Positions 19,588 to 29,428 of a stretch of 34,043 bases of DNA are shown piece after piece. The position numbers were made by a program, and so were the translations under genes. The DNA comes from Rhodobacterales bacterium. Lineage in GTDB: Bacteria > Pseudomonadota > Alphaproteobacteria > Rhodobacterales > Rhodobacteraceae. The stretch's first letter is position 1. Each line of letters starts with the position of its first letter. Location: positions 1 to 34,043 of the forward strand of contig JANYFE010000016.1 of assembly GCA_025362795.1 (NCBI GenBank), given 5' to 3'. The notes under the pieces were generated by a model that worked only from the letters and a program-made list of their open reading frames with translations, had not been told where the DNA came from and made no database searches.

Positions 19588-20036
19588 CAGGGTTTTTCCT
19601 CGATCACATATTGGTCCCAGTCGTCTTCCGGCACCTCGAATTCCGGGGTGGTCCAGCCACGCACCGAGTTGCCGGAGGCATGGGTGGATTCGGGATCGCC
19701 AGTCAAAAGCGGATGCCAATCGGGTAGGCTATCCCCTTGATACAAAAGTCTATAGGCGCAGGTGCGGGGCATCCAGTAGGCGACGCGTGGCAAGGTTTTC
19801 GGGGTCAGACGGACGCATTCAGGGACGTATTGGTGGCGGGTTTCGTATTTGCCGCAGCGGCAGGTGGAGCCATCGAGCAGACGGCAGGCGATCGAGGTGA
19901 ACTCGACTTCGCCGGTGTCTTCATATTCCAGTTTGTTCAGGCAGCACTTGCCGCAGCCATCACACAGCGCCTCCCATTCGGGGGCGGTCATCTTGGTCAG
20001 GGGAATAGTTTCCCAGTAGTGGGGGCGCAGCTTCAT
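19587..20036 (-). CDS. YcgN/UPF0260 family cysteine-cluster protein
   Basis: This 149-residue protein matches UPF0260 (E. coli YcgN). Cysteines at 25, 28, 31 and 32 in LCDGCGKCCLNKLE, and at 51, 59, 61 and 74, form the usual cluster, possibly a metal or Fe-S site. The central YVPECVRLTPKTLPRVAYWMPRTCAYRLL and W-H-P-L-L-T-G-D blocks are characteristic. No function is established for the family. It follows ribF after 36 bases on the same strand and overlaps the aldolase start by one base. Confidence 0.9.
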   Translation of the reverse strand: MKLRPHYWETIPLTKMTAPEWEALCDGCGKCCLNKLEYEDTGEVEFTSIACRLLDGSTCRCGKYETRHQYVPECVRLTPKTLPRVAYWMPRTCAYRLLYQGDSLPDWHPLLTGDPESTHASGNSVRGWTTPEFEVPEDDWDQYVIEEKP

Positions 20037-20072
20037 GGCGGTAAACTGGCGGAATTACGGGGGAAAGGGAAG

Positions 20073-20990
20073 TCAGGAAAGGATGTCGCGGGCGCGGGCG
20101 CAATCTGCGGCCATTTGCGTGAGGAGGGCGGGGAGACCGTCGAATTTCAGTTCGGGGCGCAGATAGTCCACCAGGGCAACGGACACGTGGTGTCCATAAA
20201 GATCGCCATTAAAATCAAGCAGGTAGGTTTCCAGATTGGGGCGATTTTCGCCGAACATCGGCCGGACACCAAGGCTGGCAGCGCCCATGTACTGGCCTTG
20301 CTGCGGGCCGGTCAGGACGGTAACGCGGACGGCGTAGACGCCGAATTTGGGCAGATGCAAGCCGTCAATCGACATGTTGGCGGTCGGATAGCCCAGTTCG
20401 CGACCACGCTTTTCGCCGTGGATAACCTCTCCTTCAATGCGGTGCCAGTGACCGAGCATCGCGGCGGCGCCACGCGGATGGCCGTCTGTCAGGGCCTGCC
20501 GGATCGCGGTGGAGGAAATGTCCTGATCCGCAATCTGGATCAGGGTGGCGATGGTGGTTCGGAATCCGTGTTTTAAACCAATGGCTTGCAGGTCTGACGC
20601 GGTGCCGCTGCGGCCTTTGCCGAAACGGAAGTCGGAGCCGATCACGACATGGGACAGGCCGAGGCCTTGAGCCAGAACGTCACGGGCGAAGGCTTCGGGG
20701 GTGAGCGAGGCGAGGGAATTCCCGAACGGGAGTTCGTAAAGGTGCTGGACGCCCAGTTTGGCAAGGCGATTGGCGCGGGCTTCGGCGTTCATCAGGCGGA
20801 AGGCGGGGGCGTGGGGGGCGAAGAATTGACGGGGGTGGGGTTCGAAGGTCACGACGCCGAGCGGAGCATCGGTGCGGGCGAGATCTATGACGGCCTGATG
20901 ACCAAGGTGGACGCCGTCGAAATTGCCCAGTGCGGCGGAGGCACCGCGCGCCGATGGGTCAAGCCCCTGCCAGTGTTGATGAATTTGCAT
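20073..20990 (-). CDS. ribF: Bifunctional riboflavin kinase/FAD synthetase
   Basis: This 305-residue enzyme makes FMN from riboflavin and then FAD. The N-terminal FAD synthetase domain shows ALGNFDGVHLGHQ (20-32), TFEPHPRQFF and VIGSDFRFGKGRSG. The C-terminal riboflavin kinase domain shows HGEKRGRELGYPTANM and NFNG/YLLDFNGDLYG-type elements. Length and order are standard for bacterial RibF. It lies five bases downstream of the HAD gene on the same strand, and upstream of the YcgN-like and aldolase genes. No FMN riboswitch is visible upstream. Confidence 0.95.
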   Translation of the reverse strand: MQIHQHWQGLDPSARGASAALGNFDGVHLGHQAVIDLARTDAPLGVVTFEPHPRQFFAPHAPAFRLMNAEARANRLAKLGVQHLYELPFGNSLASLTPEAFARDVLAQGLGLSHVVIGSDFRFGKGRSGTASDLQAIGLKHGFRTTIATLIQIADQDISSTAIRQALTDGHPRGAAAMLGHWHRIEGEVIHGEKRGRELGYPTANMSIDGLHLPKFGVYAVRVTVLTGPQQGQYMGAASLGVRPMFGENRPNLETYLLDFNGDLYGHHVSVALVDYLRPELKFDGLPALLTQMAADCARARDILS

Positions 20991-20995
20991 CTGCG

Positions 20996-21886
20996 CTACC
21001 GCAGCTTGCCGATGGCGTAGGGGGTGGAGATCAGGCGGGCGGTCAACCAGCTTTCCAGCAAGTCCTTGTTCGGGTTGTAGAAATCAGGCCCGAAGTCGGC
21101 CGCGGAGATACCGCCGGTTACAAAAAGCGTGTCGATGTCTTCGGACAGACCGCCCTGAATGTCGGTGGTAACTCCGTCACCGACAGCAAGGATTTTGCAA
21201 TCTTTTCCGCCGGTTAGCGCATCCAGCCGGCGGCGGGCGAGGTCGTAGATCGGGGGGTGAGGTTTGCCGAAATAGAGGACACTGCCGCCCAGTTTTTCAT
21301 AGGCCTCGGCCAAAGCGCCGGCGCAGTAAAGGCGCTGGTGGCCCATGTCGACGATGATATCCGGGTTGGCGCAGAGCATCGGCAAGCCGTTGATCTTGCA
21401 CTGTAAAAGCGCCGCGCGGTAGTCATCTGGCGTCTCTGTCAGGTCGTCTTTCAGGCCGGTGCAGATGATGCCGTGGGCTTCGTTCAGCGGGACTCGGGTG
21501 ATTTTGGGTTGGGTGGCGGCGAGTTCGGCAAGATCATCGGCGAAATCGGTGAAGAAAGGTTCATCCTTGAGGGCACCGATGAAATAGACTTTGCGGCCAA
21601 CCGCCCCCAGGAGCATGGCGGATTGGGTGGCATCGCCGCTGCTGACCACCTCGTCCCAAGCGTCACGGGGAACGCCCATGCCGTCCAACTGTTTGACAAT
21701 GCTGGACTTTGGGCGAGGTGCGTTGGTCAGCAGCAACACCTTGCCGCCCCTTGAACGGAAGGCTTGCAGGGCAGCGACGGCGGCGGGGAACGGGGTTTTG
21801 CCATCGTGGAGGCAGCCCCACAGGTCACAGAACACGGCGTCATAACGGGTGCCAAGATCGGCGAGGCTGGCGATGATTTCGGTCAT
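20996..21886 (-). CDS. TIGR01459-type HAD hydrolase
   Basis: This 296-residue protein resembles the NagD-like, class IIA HAD group. The nucleophile Asp21 sits in AVFCDLWGCLHDG, where the usual second Asp of DxD is replaced by Trp23; this Asp-x-Trp-Gly form is typical of the TIGR01459 set. LLLTNAPRPKSS (51-62) is motif II, and VGDGVTTDIQGG is the metal-binding motif near the C-terminus. The ATG at 21886 has AAAGG six bases upstream; a TTG at 21907 is the other option. It heads a minus-strand cluster with ribF. The substrate is unknown, and the missing second Asp makes ordinary phosphatase activity uncertain. Confidence 0.85.
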   Translation of the reverse strand: MTEIIASLADLGTRYDAVFCDLWGCLHDGKTPFPAAVAALQAFRSRGGKVLLLTNAPRPKSSIVKQLDGMGVPRDAWDEVVSSGDATQSAMLLGAVGRKVYFIGALKDEPFFTDFADDLAELAATQPKITRVPLNEAHGIICTGLKDDLTETPDDYRAALLQCKINGLPMLCANPDIIVDMGHQRLYCAGALAEAYEKLGGSVLYFGKPHPPIYDLARRRLDALTGGKDCKILAVGDGVTTDIQGGLSEDIDTLFVTGGISAADFGPDFYNPNKDLLESWLTARLISTPYAIGKLR

Positions 21887-21902
21887 TTTGGCCTTTCGGG
21901 GC

Positions 21903-21933
21903 GGCAAAACGGGTGTCTTTTACCCGTCTTGCC
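21903..21933 (-). terminator. Hairpin between ppaC and the HAD gene
   Basis: GGCAA (21903-21907) and ACGGGT (21909-21914) pair with ACCCGT (21922-21927) and TTGCC (21929-21933): eleven pairs with one internal mismatch and a seven-base loop. On the minus strand it lies 39 bases after ppaC and about 17 bases before the HAD start. It has no long T run, so it may be a weak terminator or a leader structure for the HAD-ribF cluster. Confidence 0.5.
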
Positions 21934-21971
21934 GACGTCTTCTTTGCGTCTATACAGATTGGCAGACTTGA

Positions 21972-22892
21972 TTACAGCTTGAGTGCCGGGATGATCTGCT
22001 TTTTTCGGCTCATGATACCGGGCAGGACGACGGTGTCGCCGGTGACTTTGCAGCCAAACGACGCCTCTGCCAGCTGTCTGGTCAGATCGTTCGGGACGAG
22101 CAGCGTCGCTTCCTCGTTCAGGATGTCGATGATGAACAGCAACACCTGATCGGCGCCATCTTCTTTGGCAACTGCGGGCATCGCGGCCATCAGGCTGGCC
22201 TTGCGGTCGATCAGGATTTTCGGCGCGGTGGTTTCCAGCACCGAGACGCGCAGGTCTTTGCCAGCGACGGTGTATTCCTTGCTGTCCATCCGCAGGAGGG
22301 CCGCGTCGGAGAAGGCGGAGACGTCGGATTTCGCCTCGAACTGCTTGGTCGCAAGGTCGGGGATCGAGACGCCGAGGTCTTTGGCAAGGGCTTCGGCCAC
22401 GGCGCGGTCATGCGGGGTGGTGGTGGGCGAGCGGAATTCCAGCGTGTCGGACAGGATGCAGGACAGCATCGCGCCCTTGATCGCCTTTGGGGCGCGGGCA
22501 AGGTCGCTGCCTATCAGGTCGTGCAGGATGGTGGCGGTGCAGGCCAGCGGGCGCATGGTGATGTCGATCGGCGTCTTGGTCTTGATGCCGCCGACCAGCA
22601 TGTGATGGTCGATGATGCCAAGGATTTTGGCGTCATTGATGGAAGGCGGCAGTTCGGCGGGATTGTTGGTGTCAACGATGACCACTTTATCGGCGGCGGT
22701 GACGTCGGTGATGATCACGGGCTTGGCCAGGTTCCAATGGGTCAGCACGAAAGCGGCTTCGGTGTTGGGTTCACCCAGCAGGAAGGCTTCGGCGGGGGTG
22801 CCTTTGATTTCGGTCAGATACCACGCCCAGATGATCGGCGAGCCGGTGGAATCGGTGTCGGGGGATTTGTGGCCGAAAACCTTGATGGTCAT
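21972..22892 (-). CDS. ppaC: Manganese-dependent inorganic pyrophosphatase (family II)
   Basis: This 306-residue enzyme hydrolyses pyrophosphate to phosphate. It is a DHH-superfamily protein with GHKSPDTDS (His8, Asp12, Asp14), VDTNNPAELP (Asp74), IIDHHMLVGG (95-102) and the C-terminal substrate-binding SRKKQIIP (295-302). Every expected metal ligand and the basic C-terminal motif are present, and the length is standard without CBS domains, so it is the simple unregulated form. The ATG has AAAGGG about eight bases upstream. Family II enzymes are less widespread in Proteobacteria than family I but are common in this group. Confidence 0.95.
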   Translation of the reverse strand: MTIKVFGHKSPDTDSTGSPIIWAWYLTEIKGTPAEAFLLGEPNTEAAFVLTHWNLAKPVIITDVTAADKVVIVDTNNPAELPPSINDAKILGIIDHHMLVGGIKTKTPIDITMRPLACTATILHDLIGSDLARAPKAIKGAMLSCILSDTLEFRSPTTTPHDRAVAEALAKDLGVSIPDLATKQFEAKSDVSAFSDAALLRMDSKEYTVAGKDLRVSVLETTAPKILIDRKASLMAAMPAVAKEDGADQVLLFIIDILNEEATLLVPNDLTRQLAEASFGCKVTGDTVVLPGIMSRKKQIIPALKL

Positions 22893-22976
22893 GGGATGCC
22901 CTTTGAATAGCGGATTTTGGGCGGCTTATATTGGGGCGGGCGCGGAATGTCACGGGGGGGGATGCTTGGCTGGCAC

Positions 22977-23030
22977 CCGGGGGTTTCACACCCCCGGACC
23001 CCCGTGGGATATTTATGAAAAGATGAATGG
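22977..23030 (+). repeat. Dispersed GATATTT element, copy B
   Basis: A perfect eight-pair hairpin, CCGGGGGT (22977-22984), loop TTCAC, ACCCCCGG (22990-22997), is followed by ACCCCCGTGG, GATATTT (23008-23014) and the tail ATGAAAAGATGAATGG. It lies between the EamA gene end (23049) and the ppaC start (22892), both on the minus strand. Confidence 0.75.
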
Positions 23031-23048
23031 GGGGCGGGGCAATTTTAG

Positions 23049-23924
23049 TCAAATTGGCGGGATTGCGGGGGTGCTGCGGCGGTATTGGCGGGTGATGTGC
23101 CAGATGACGGCGGCGAAGACGATGGTGGCTCCCACGATTGTGGCGGGGCTGGGAGTCTCATTGAAGATCAGCCAGACCCACAGGGGGGCGATGGGTGCCT
23201 CCAGCGCGCCGATCAGGGCGGTTTCAATCGGGGCGATGCGGGTGGAGCCCAGGAGGAACAGCGCGAAGCCGAGGGTGGAATTGACGAGGCCGAAGCCAGC
23301 CAGGAGGAGGAGCTGGTCGGGGGCGGGGCTCAGGTTTTGCGCAAAGGGCAGGCAGCAGACGACGGTGAGCATGGCAGAGGTGATGCCTGCGGGCAGGGTC
23401 GGGATTTCGGGATGGCGGCGGGCGATGACGACCATCAGCGCCATGCCGATGGTCATGAGGAAGGCCAGCGCGTCGCCGGTCAGGGTGCCATCATGGCCCC
23501 AGCCGACCATGACCACGGCCCCGGCGAAGGCGGCGAGGCTGGCTATGACGGCGTCGCGGTTGGGGCGTTCGTGCAGCATGGCCCAGGCGAGGGCTGTGGT
23601 CATGAAGGGCACGACGGCATAGATCACCGCGACATGGGCGATGGAGGTCAGGCGAAGCGAGGTGATATAGGCCAGCATGCCCGCGCCGGAGATCAGGGCA
23701 TAGAGCCAGCCTGCTTTCCCCAGATGCAGGAAGCCCTTGAGGCCCTTGGGGCCTTGCAGGGCGATGAGGATGCCCAGCATGCCGAGCGAGCCGAGCAGGC
23801 CGCGCCAGACGAGGACGGAGAACAGGTCTTCGGTGATTGCGCGGGTGAAGAGGCCTGCCGTGCTCCACGCGAGCGTCGAGATGGCGACGAGGATCAGGCC
23901 GAGCCGGTGTTCCGAAGCAGCCAT
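23049..23924 (-). CDS. EamA/DMT family transporter
   Basis: This 291-residue protein is almost entirely hydrophobic, with about ten predicted membrane spans in two EamA halves. The first half begins LILVAISTLAWSTAGLFTRAI; the second begins near GDALAFLMTIGMALMVVIARR and ends with APIETALIGALEAPIAPLWVWLIFNETPS, the usual end of an EamA repeat. Members export or import metabolites and amino acids; the substrate cannot be inferred. The ATG at 23924 has AGAGGAAA upstream. The gene starts 30 bases after the MBL-fold gene on the same strand and may be co-transcribed. Confidence 0.88.
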   Translation of the reverse strand: MAASEHRLGLILVAISTLAWSTAGLFTRAITEDLFSVLVWRGLLGSLGMLGILIALQGPKGLKGFLHLGKAGWLYALISGAGMLAYITSLRLTSIAHVAVIYAVVPFMTTALAWAMLHERPNRDAVIASLAAFAGAVVMVGWGHDGTLTGDALAFLMTIGMALMVVIARRHPEIPTLPAGITSAMLTVVCCLPFAQNLSPAPDQLLLLAGFGLVNSTLGFALFLLGSTRIAPIETALIGALEAPIAPLWVWLIFNETPSPATIVGATIVFAAVIWHITRQYRRSTPAIPPI

Positions 23925-23954
23925 CGGTTTCCTCTTTGTTCTGATGGTTCTTGG

Positions 23955-24701
23955 TTATTGCGGCGGGGTCAAGGGGGCGGGCGCTTTGGGCAGGGTCGGC
24001 CATTGGCTGGGTTCGTGGCCATAGATGAGCATCGCGCCGTGCAGTTTGGCGAGGGCGTAGAGGCGCTGGGCCGAGGTTGCGGCGGTGCTTGGGTCGGAAG
24101 CGTCAGGGAAGCCTTCTGCTGGTTCGGAGGCGCGGTTGATGGCGTCGGCGGCCAGCAGGAGGGCATGGGGTTTTGTAATCAGGACGGACAGGTGGCCGGG
24201 GGTATGGCCGGGCGTCGGGATCAGGGTCAGCCCGTGGCAGATTTCGGTATCCCGGGTGATCAGGCGGTAATCGGCGTCTGGCCAGTCGAGCGGGCGCCGG
24301 ATGCCGAAATACAGCGGTTGCGGCTCGGCGCGTTCAGCGGCGGTGAGGGCGATCGGGCAGGTGAACAGCGGGAGAGAGCCGATGTGGTCGATATGGGAAT
24401 GGGTGAGGATCAGCAGGTCGATGTCGGCGGGCCCGAGGTGCAGAAGGGCGAGTTGGCCCTGCGCGGTGTTGGTGGGGGTGAAGTCGCAGAGCTGACCAAA
24501 GGTGCCAAGGTTGTCGAGTGCGGCGGCTGCAGGGCCTTCGGCATATGCGGGGGGGAAGCCGGTGTCGATCAGGATATTGGCGCCGAGGTCGGTCTGGATC
24601 AGGAAGCCGGGGATGCCGATGCGGCGTTTGCCGGGGCCGACATCGAAGGTGCCGAAGTCGAGCAGGGTGACGGTTTTGACGGTGTGGTTCGAAAGGTGCA
24701 T
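23955..24701 (-). CDS. MBL-fold metallohydrolase
   Basis: This 248-residue protein carries the metallo-beta-lactamase metal site HSHIDH at 101-106, further ligands in TPGHTPGHLSV, AADAINR and IYGHEPSQW. The opening LLDFGTFDVGPG and the layout resemble the N-acyl homoserine lactonase-like branch of the superfamily. Lactone hydrolysis is only one option; general thioester or ester hydrolysis cannot be excluded. Its ATG follows the TAA of the TraB/GumN-like gene directly (TAAATG), so the two are coupled. Confidence 0.82.
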   Translation of the reverse strand: MHLSNHTVKTVTLLDFGTFDVGPGKRRIGIPGFLIQTDLGANILIDTGFPPAYAEGPAAAALDNLGTFGQLCDFTPTNTAQGQLALLHLGPADIDLLILTHSHIDHIGSLPLFTCPIALTAAERAEPQPLYFGIRRPLDWPDADYRLITRDTEICHGLTLIPTPGHTPGHLSVLITKPHALLLAADAINRASEPAEGFPDASDPSTAATSAQRLYALAKLHGAMLIYGHEPSQWPTLPKAPAPLTPPQ

Positions 24702-25685
24702 TTACGGGACCGGGATTTGGGTGATCAGATAGCCGTCCTGTTGCAGAAGGTTCAGCACGCCTGTGTCGCCGGACAGGTGGAGCGCACCGAAGGCTGCGAC
24801 GATGGGGCCTTTGGCGGCAGCCTGTTCGATGACTGGAATCCATTTGGCGTTGCGGGCATTCATCAGGGCGTTCTCCACCAGCGCGAATTCGCGGTCAGCC
24901 TCGGCGCGGGTCATGCCGGGCAGGGAGAGTGCCTGCAGGTAGCTAAACTGCCAGAACAGGCGGGCTTCCCCGGCGAAATAGGCGTCGGACAGGGTCTGTG
25001 CCATGTCATCGGAGCCGCCTTCGCCATCAAGCGTCTGGGACAGCATGGTGATCTGATCGGCGGTGGTGAACTGGTCGAAGATGGTGAAAATGGTGTCGAA
25101 GGGTTCGAGTCCTTGTATGGGCAGGTTTTGGGCGCTGGCGAGGGCGATCAGGCGTTTGTCGAGGCCGTTTTCGGCGGCGGTCGGGTCGAAATTGCAGGCG
25201 GGCAGCGACAGGATGGCGGTCAGGAACACAGGCTTCATCTTGGCGGCCATGAAGGGTGGGATGCCACGGGCGGTCAGGGCAGCGGACAGGCGTTGCCAGT
25301 CGGCTTCGGATAAAGCCTCGGGCAGGGTGGGGCCGGAGGTGATGAGCATCCGCTGCGGTTCGCGGGCCATCAGGTCTGTGAGTTGGGCTTCTTCGCTGGG
25401 GCCAGCCTCGACCAGCAGGGCGGTGGCATTGGCCAGCGTGGGGGTGAGGGCGGCGACCGTGGCAGCGTGGCGCGGGTCGTCGAGGTGGTAGGTGCCGATG
25501 AGGGTGATGTCATGGGTGCCTTTTGTGGCGTGCCAGAGGTTGCCACGGGCGAAGGGCTGGGCATCGGTTGCGGCCCTGAGCGCCGCAAGGTCGGCGGGGG
25601 GGAGGGCGGCGATGAGGTTGTGGCCGGTGCATTCGGCATGGGCCGGGAGGGACAGGAGGAGGAGGGCTATGAGGGGGCGGAGCAT
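24702..25685 (-). CDS. TraB/GumN family protein
   Basis: This 327-residue protein matches the TraB/GumN (PF01963) family, putative metal-dependent proteases or hydrolases related to TIKI. A signal peptide spans 1-17 (MLRPLIALLLLSLPAHA, then ECTGHN), so it is probably periplasmic. GTYHLDDPR is the N-terminal GxxH motif, and FGALHLSGDTGVLNLLQQDGY is the conserved C-terminal block. EAGPSEEAQL and QGLEPFDTIF hold conserved Glu residues. The ATG at 25685 has only a weak GGA ribosome site. The same frame is open to 25925, but that part is low-complexity. It heads a group with the MBL-fold gene. Confidence 0.85.
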   Translation of the reverse strand: MLRPLIALLLLSLPAHAECTGHNLIAALPPADLAALRAATDAQPFARGNLWHATKGTHDITLIGTYHLDDPRHAATVAALTPTLANATALLVEAGPSEEAQLTDLMAREPQRMLITSGPTLPEALSEADWQRLSAALTARGIPPFMAAKMKPVFLTAILSLPACNFDPTAAENGLDKRLIALASAQNLPIQGLEPFDTIFTIFDQFTTADQITMLSQTLDGEGGSDDMAQTLSDAYFAGEARLFWQFSYLQALSLPGMTRAEADREFALVENALMNARNAKWIPVIEQAAAKGPIVAAFGALHLSGDTGVLNLLQQDGYLITQIPVP

Positions 25686-25743
25686 TGGGTTCCGGGGGTT
25701 GGGGTGAGGGCAGGGTGGCAGGTTTTTGGGGGGAGGGGAATGG

Positions 25744-25792
25744 GGAGGCGGAGGGAGCCTCCGGCGGGGATATTTGAGGGACAGATGAATGG
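25744..25792 (+). repeat. Dispersed GATATTT element, copy C
   Basis: GGAGGC (25744-25749) pairs with GCCTCC (25757-25762) around a seven-base loop, followed by GGCGGG, GATATTT (25769-25775) and the tail GAGGGACAGATGAATGG. It lies between the TraB/GumN-like gene start (25685) and the end of the HEPN-motif gene (25938), both minus strand. The region 25686-25937 contains no other convincing feature. Confidence 0.72.
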
Positions 25793-25937
25793 GGGGGCTG
25801 TTGAGCGGGTCGCGCGCGTCTGTGGTTTGGTATGAGCATACGGTGGTGGCGGCGGAGCGCGGGGCGATTTTGGTGACGCTGACGGGGTGAGGGCGTATTT
25901 CACGGCGTTTGGTTTGTAGGGACAACCGTGCGCTCAG

Positions 25938-27059
25938 TTATTGAAGAAGTTTGATCGTGAAGGACATTCTGCCATGTGATTCCCAGCCCAAAAGTTCGCC
26001 AAATTTTCGACTAACATGGTTTTTGGCCCAAACATGCCCTTCAAATACGTCGAAGGCAACCAAGAGGTCATCCGTAATCCTTAGGTAGTCTTCAATTGAG
26101 CCTTTGATACTCTCGCCCCGATGCGCAAGTCTATTCCTGTCCTCGGTGAAAGCATTAATAATGTTCAATTCGGCAGTTATTGCGGCCCAATTTGAAAAAT
26201 CCTGCTTGTCGCCGTGAATCTTTGGCAAGTAATCCCGCAGAATTTTGAATAGCGGGGGCGTCGGAGCGTACATAGCAAGCCAACCTGCAGCAGGCGAGCA
26301 ATTTGAAATATGCTGTTTTATTCCCACCTCGAGGGCAGAGTAACAAATAAGAAGCGCACTTCGATGATTCTGGTCAACGATACTCTTCGCTTCCCGAAGA
26401 AGTTGATGCCCCAAGGGCTCTTGTATATCTGCTGTTTCCCATAGTCGGTTGAATTTCCGACGATCTTCTTCCGACCAAGTGATGCCTCCGATCGTTGACG
26501 TAAAAGGTGCTTGTCTTGGCCAAGGGACGGGCTTGTAATTATACTGGGTGGTTTTCCAGTAAAGATTAAAGCGTTGGTCTTGACTGTTCCGAATTTTAAC
26601 AGACCCGTCGGCCTTTTCAACCCATCTCAGCAACTGAAGGAACCTTTCTGAATATTTTTCAAGTTCCTTGCCTATTAAGATGCATATGTCTTGTAGATCG
26701 TTGGGAAGAAAATCAGCCGTAGGGCTGTAGCCCGTTGCTATCTCTCCGCCCGACGTGATAACTTCTTTTTCGGCTCGGGCATATGGTAACTGAACTGGGC
26801 ATTCCTCGGGTAGTATGATTCGTTGATCAATAAGGGATGCCACCACGAAATGTTGTCGATCTGTTACATTGTGTGAGATCTTTACTCGGAGTTCTAAGTT
26901 GCTATAGCCAAAGTCGAAGTCACCCATTTTGCCGCTACATCGGATTTCGATCTCTACCCCTTTTTCCGGATCAATAAAAATCAATCCCTCAGGGCGATGT
27001 GGATTAAAGACATACCCGTCTAGCGGCGATATATAGAGAAAATGAATTTGCTTCGTCAT
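25938..27059 (-). CDS. Hypothetical protein with C-terminal HEPN-type motif
   Basis: I do not recognise this 373-residue protein as a named family. Its C-terminal third looks like a HEPN domain: SALLICYSALEVGIKQHI is a typical first helix, and EDRNRLAHRG holds R-N-x-L-x-H (Arg308 to His313), the R-x4-H signature of HEPN ribonucleases. The N-terminal ~150 residues are a mixed alpha/beta region without a signal peptide. The gene is visibly richer in A+T than its neighbours: one hand-counted row (26161-26220) has 27 G+C of 60, against 41 of 60 at 25381-25440. That suggests recent acquisition. ATG 27059 has GAGAGG close upstream; GTG 27086 and ATG 27077 are in frame. An RNase role in defence or toxicity is inference. 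Confidence 0.72.
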   Translation of the reverse strand: MTKQIHFLYISPLDGYVFNPHRPEGLIFIDPEKGVEIEIRCSGKMGDFDFGYSNLELRVKISHNVTDRQHFVVASLIDQRIILPEECPVQLPYARAEKEVITSGGEIATGYSPTADFLPNDLQDICILIGKELEKYSERFLQLLRWVEKADGSVKIRNSQDQRFNLYWKTTQYNYKPVPWPRQAPFTSTIGGITWSEEDRRKFNRLWETADIQEPLGHQLLREAKSIVDQNHRSALLICYSALEVGIKQHISNCSPAAGWLAMYAPTPPLFKILRDYLPKIHGDKQDFSNWAAITAELNIINAFTEDRNRLAHRGESIKGSIEDYLRITDDLLVAFDVFEGHVWAKNHVSRKFGELLGWESHGRMSFTIKLLQ

Positions 27060-27243
27060 AAGCCTCTCTCGCGTCATTAGATGCACTTAAGCGTGATATT
27101 TACTGCTGTGCAATCCGCTAGTCCACTCTTAGATCATCATAAGTGCCTGGGGACAGTATTGGTTGTAGCGTTGGTTGGCCATTTCGAAAGCCGCACCGAT
27201 CCCCCCCAGTTCGCCGCCCCGACATTTTCTCGCACCTCGGGTG

Positions 27244-27272
27244 TTGACTCGCGCCGCCTCAGCGACTAACTC
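27244..27272 (+). promoter_or_regulatory. groESL sigma-70-type promoter
   Basis: TTGACT (27244-27249) and TAACTC (27267-27272) are spaced by 17 bases, immediately before the CIRCE element, so transcription should start within or beside CIRCE. This is the standard layout of an HrcA-controlled housekeeping promoter. Confidence 0.75.
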
Positions 27273-27280
27273 CCTGTTCG

Positions 27281-27307
27281 TTAGCACTCGCCTTCTGTGA
27301 GTGCTAA
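27281..27307 (+). promoter_or_regulatory. CIRCE operator (HrcA binding site)
   Basis: A perfect inverted repeat, TTAGCACTC (27281-27289), nine bases, GAGTGCTAA (27299-27307), matches the CIRCE consensus exactly. HrcA should bind here and repress groESL until heat or chaperonin shortage releases it. It lies 37 bases before the groES ATG. Confidence 0.95.
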
Positions 27308-27344
27308 TCCCATCAATCCTGGAAACTCAAGGGAGTGTACCCAG

Positions 27345-27632
27345 ATGGCATTCGCACCGCTGCATGACCGCGTACTGGTTCGTCGTATTGAAGGCGAAGA
27401 CAAAACCAAGGGCGGGCTGATCATCCCCGATTCCGCCAAGGAAAAACCCGCTGAAGGGCAGGTCGTCTCGGCCGGTCCGGGCGCGCGCAAAGACTCTGGC
27501 GAGCTGATCGCGCCGTCCGTCAAGGCGGGCGACAAGATCCTGTTCGGCAAATGGTCCGGCACCGAGATCAAACTCGATGGCGAAGATCTGCTGATCATGA
27601 AGGAAAGCGACATTCTCGGCGTGTTCGCCTGA
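27345..27632 (+). CDS. groES: Co-chaperonin GroES
   Basis: This 95-residue protein forms the seven-membered lid of the GroEL chamber. [35 protein letters not shown] contains the N-terminal beta barrel edge and the mobile loop that contacts Gro[35 protein letters not shown] is the standard C-terminus. The ATG at 27345 follows AAGGGAG. An in-frame GTG at 27297 would start inside the CIRCE operator and is not the start. groEL follows after 59 bases that contain a strong hairpin. Confidence 0.97.
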   Translation: MAFAPLHDRVLVRRIEGEDKTKGGLIIPDSAKEKPAEGQVVSAGPGARKDSGELIAPSVKAGDKILFGKWSGTEIKLDGEDLLIMKESDILGVFA

Positions 27633-27644
27633 GTTCGTCATGCG

Positions 27645-29338
<1,694 letters not shown>

Positions 29339-29365
29339 TCATCTGATCCAAGCAGGATTGAAGGA

Positions 29366-29390
29366 GGGCTCCGGTGACGGGGCCCTTTTT
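29366..29390 (+). terminator. Terminator of groESL
   Basis: GGGCTCC (29366-29372) pairs with GGGGCCC (29379-29385) with one G-T wobble and a six-base loop, directly followed by TTTTT (29386-29390). It lies 28 bases after the groEL stop: a classic intrinsic terminator. Confidence 0.88.
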
Positions 29391-29428
29391 CGTTTGTAGT
29401 GTCGGATCGGAGAAACTAGCCTTGGGTC

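Noticed and set aside
23085..25313. A 742-codon open frame on the plus strand
   Set aside because: It lies antisense to the EamA, MBL-fold and TraB/GumN genes, its translation is Gly/Asp/Glu-rich low-complexity, and it matches no family. It is a by-product of high G+C coding on the other strand.
27297..27344. Upstream in-frame GTG for groES
   Set aside because: It would begin inside the CIRCE operator; the standard GroES N-terminus and ribosome site point to the ATG at 27345.
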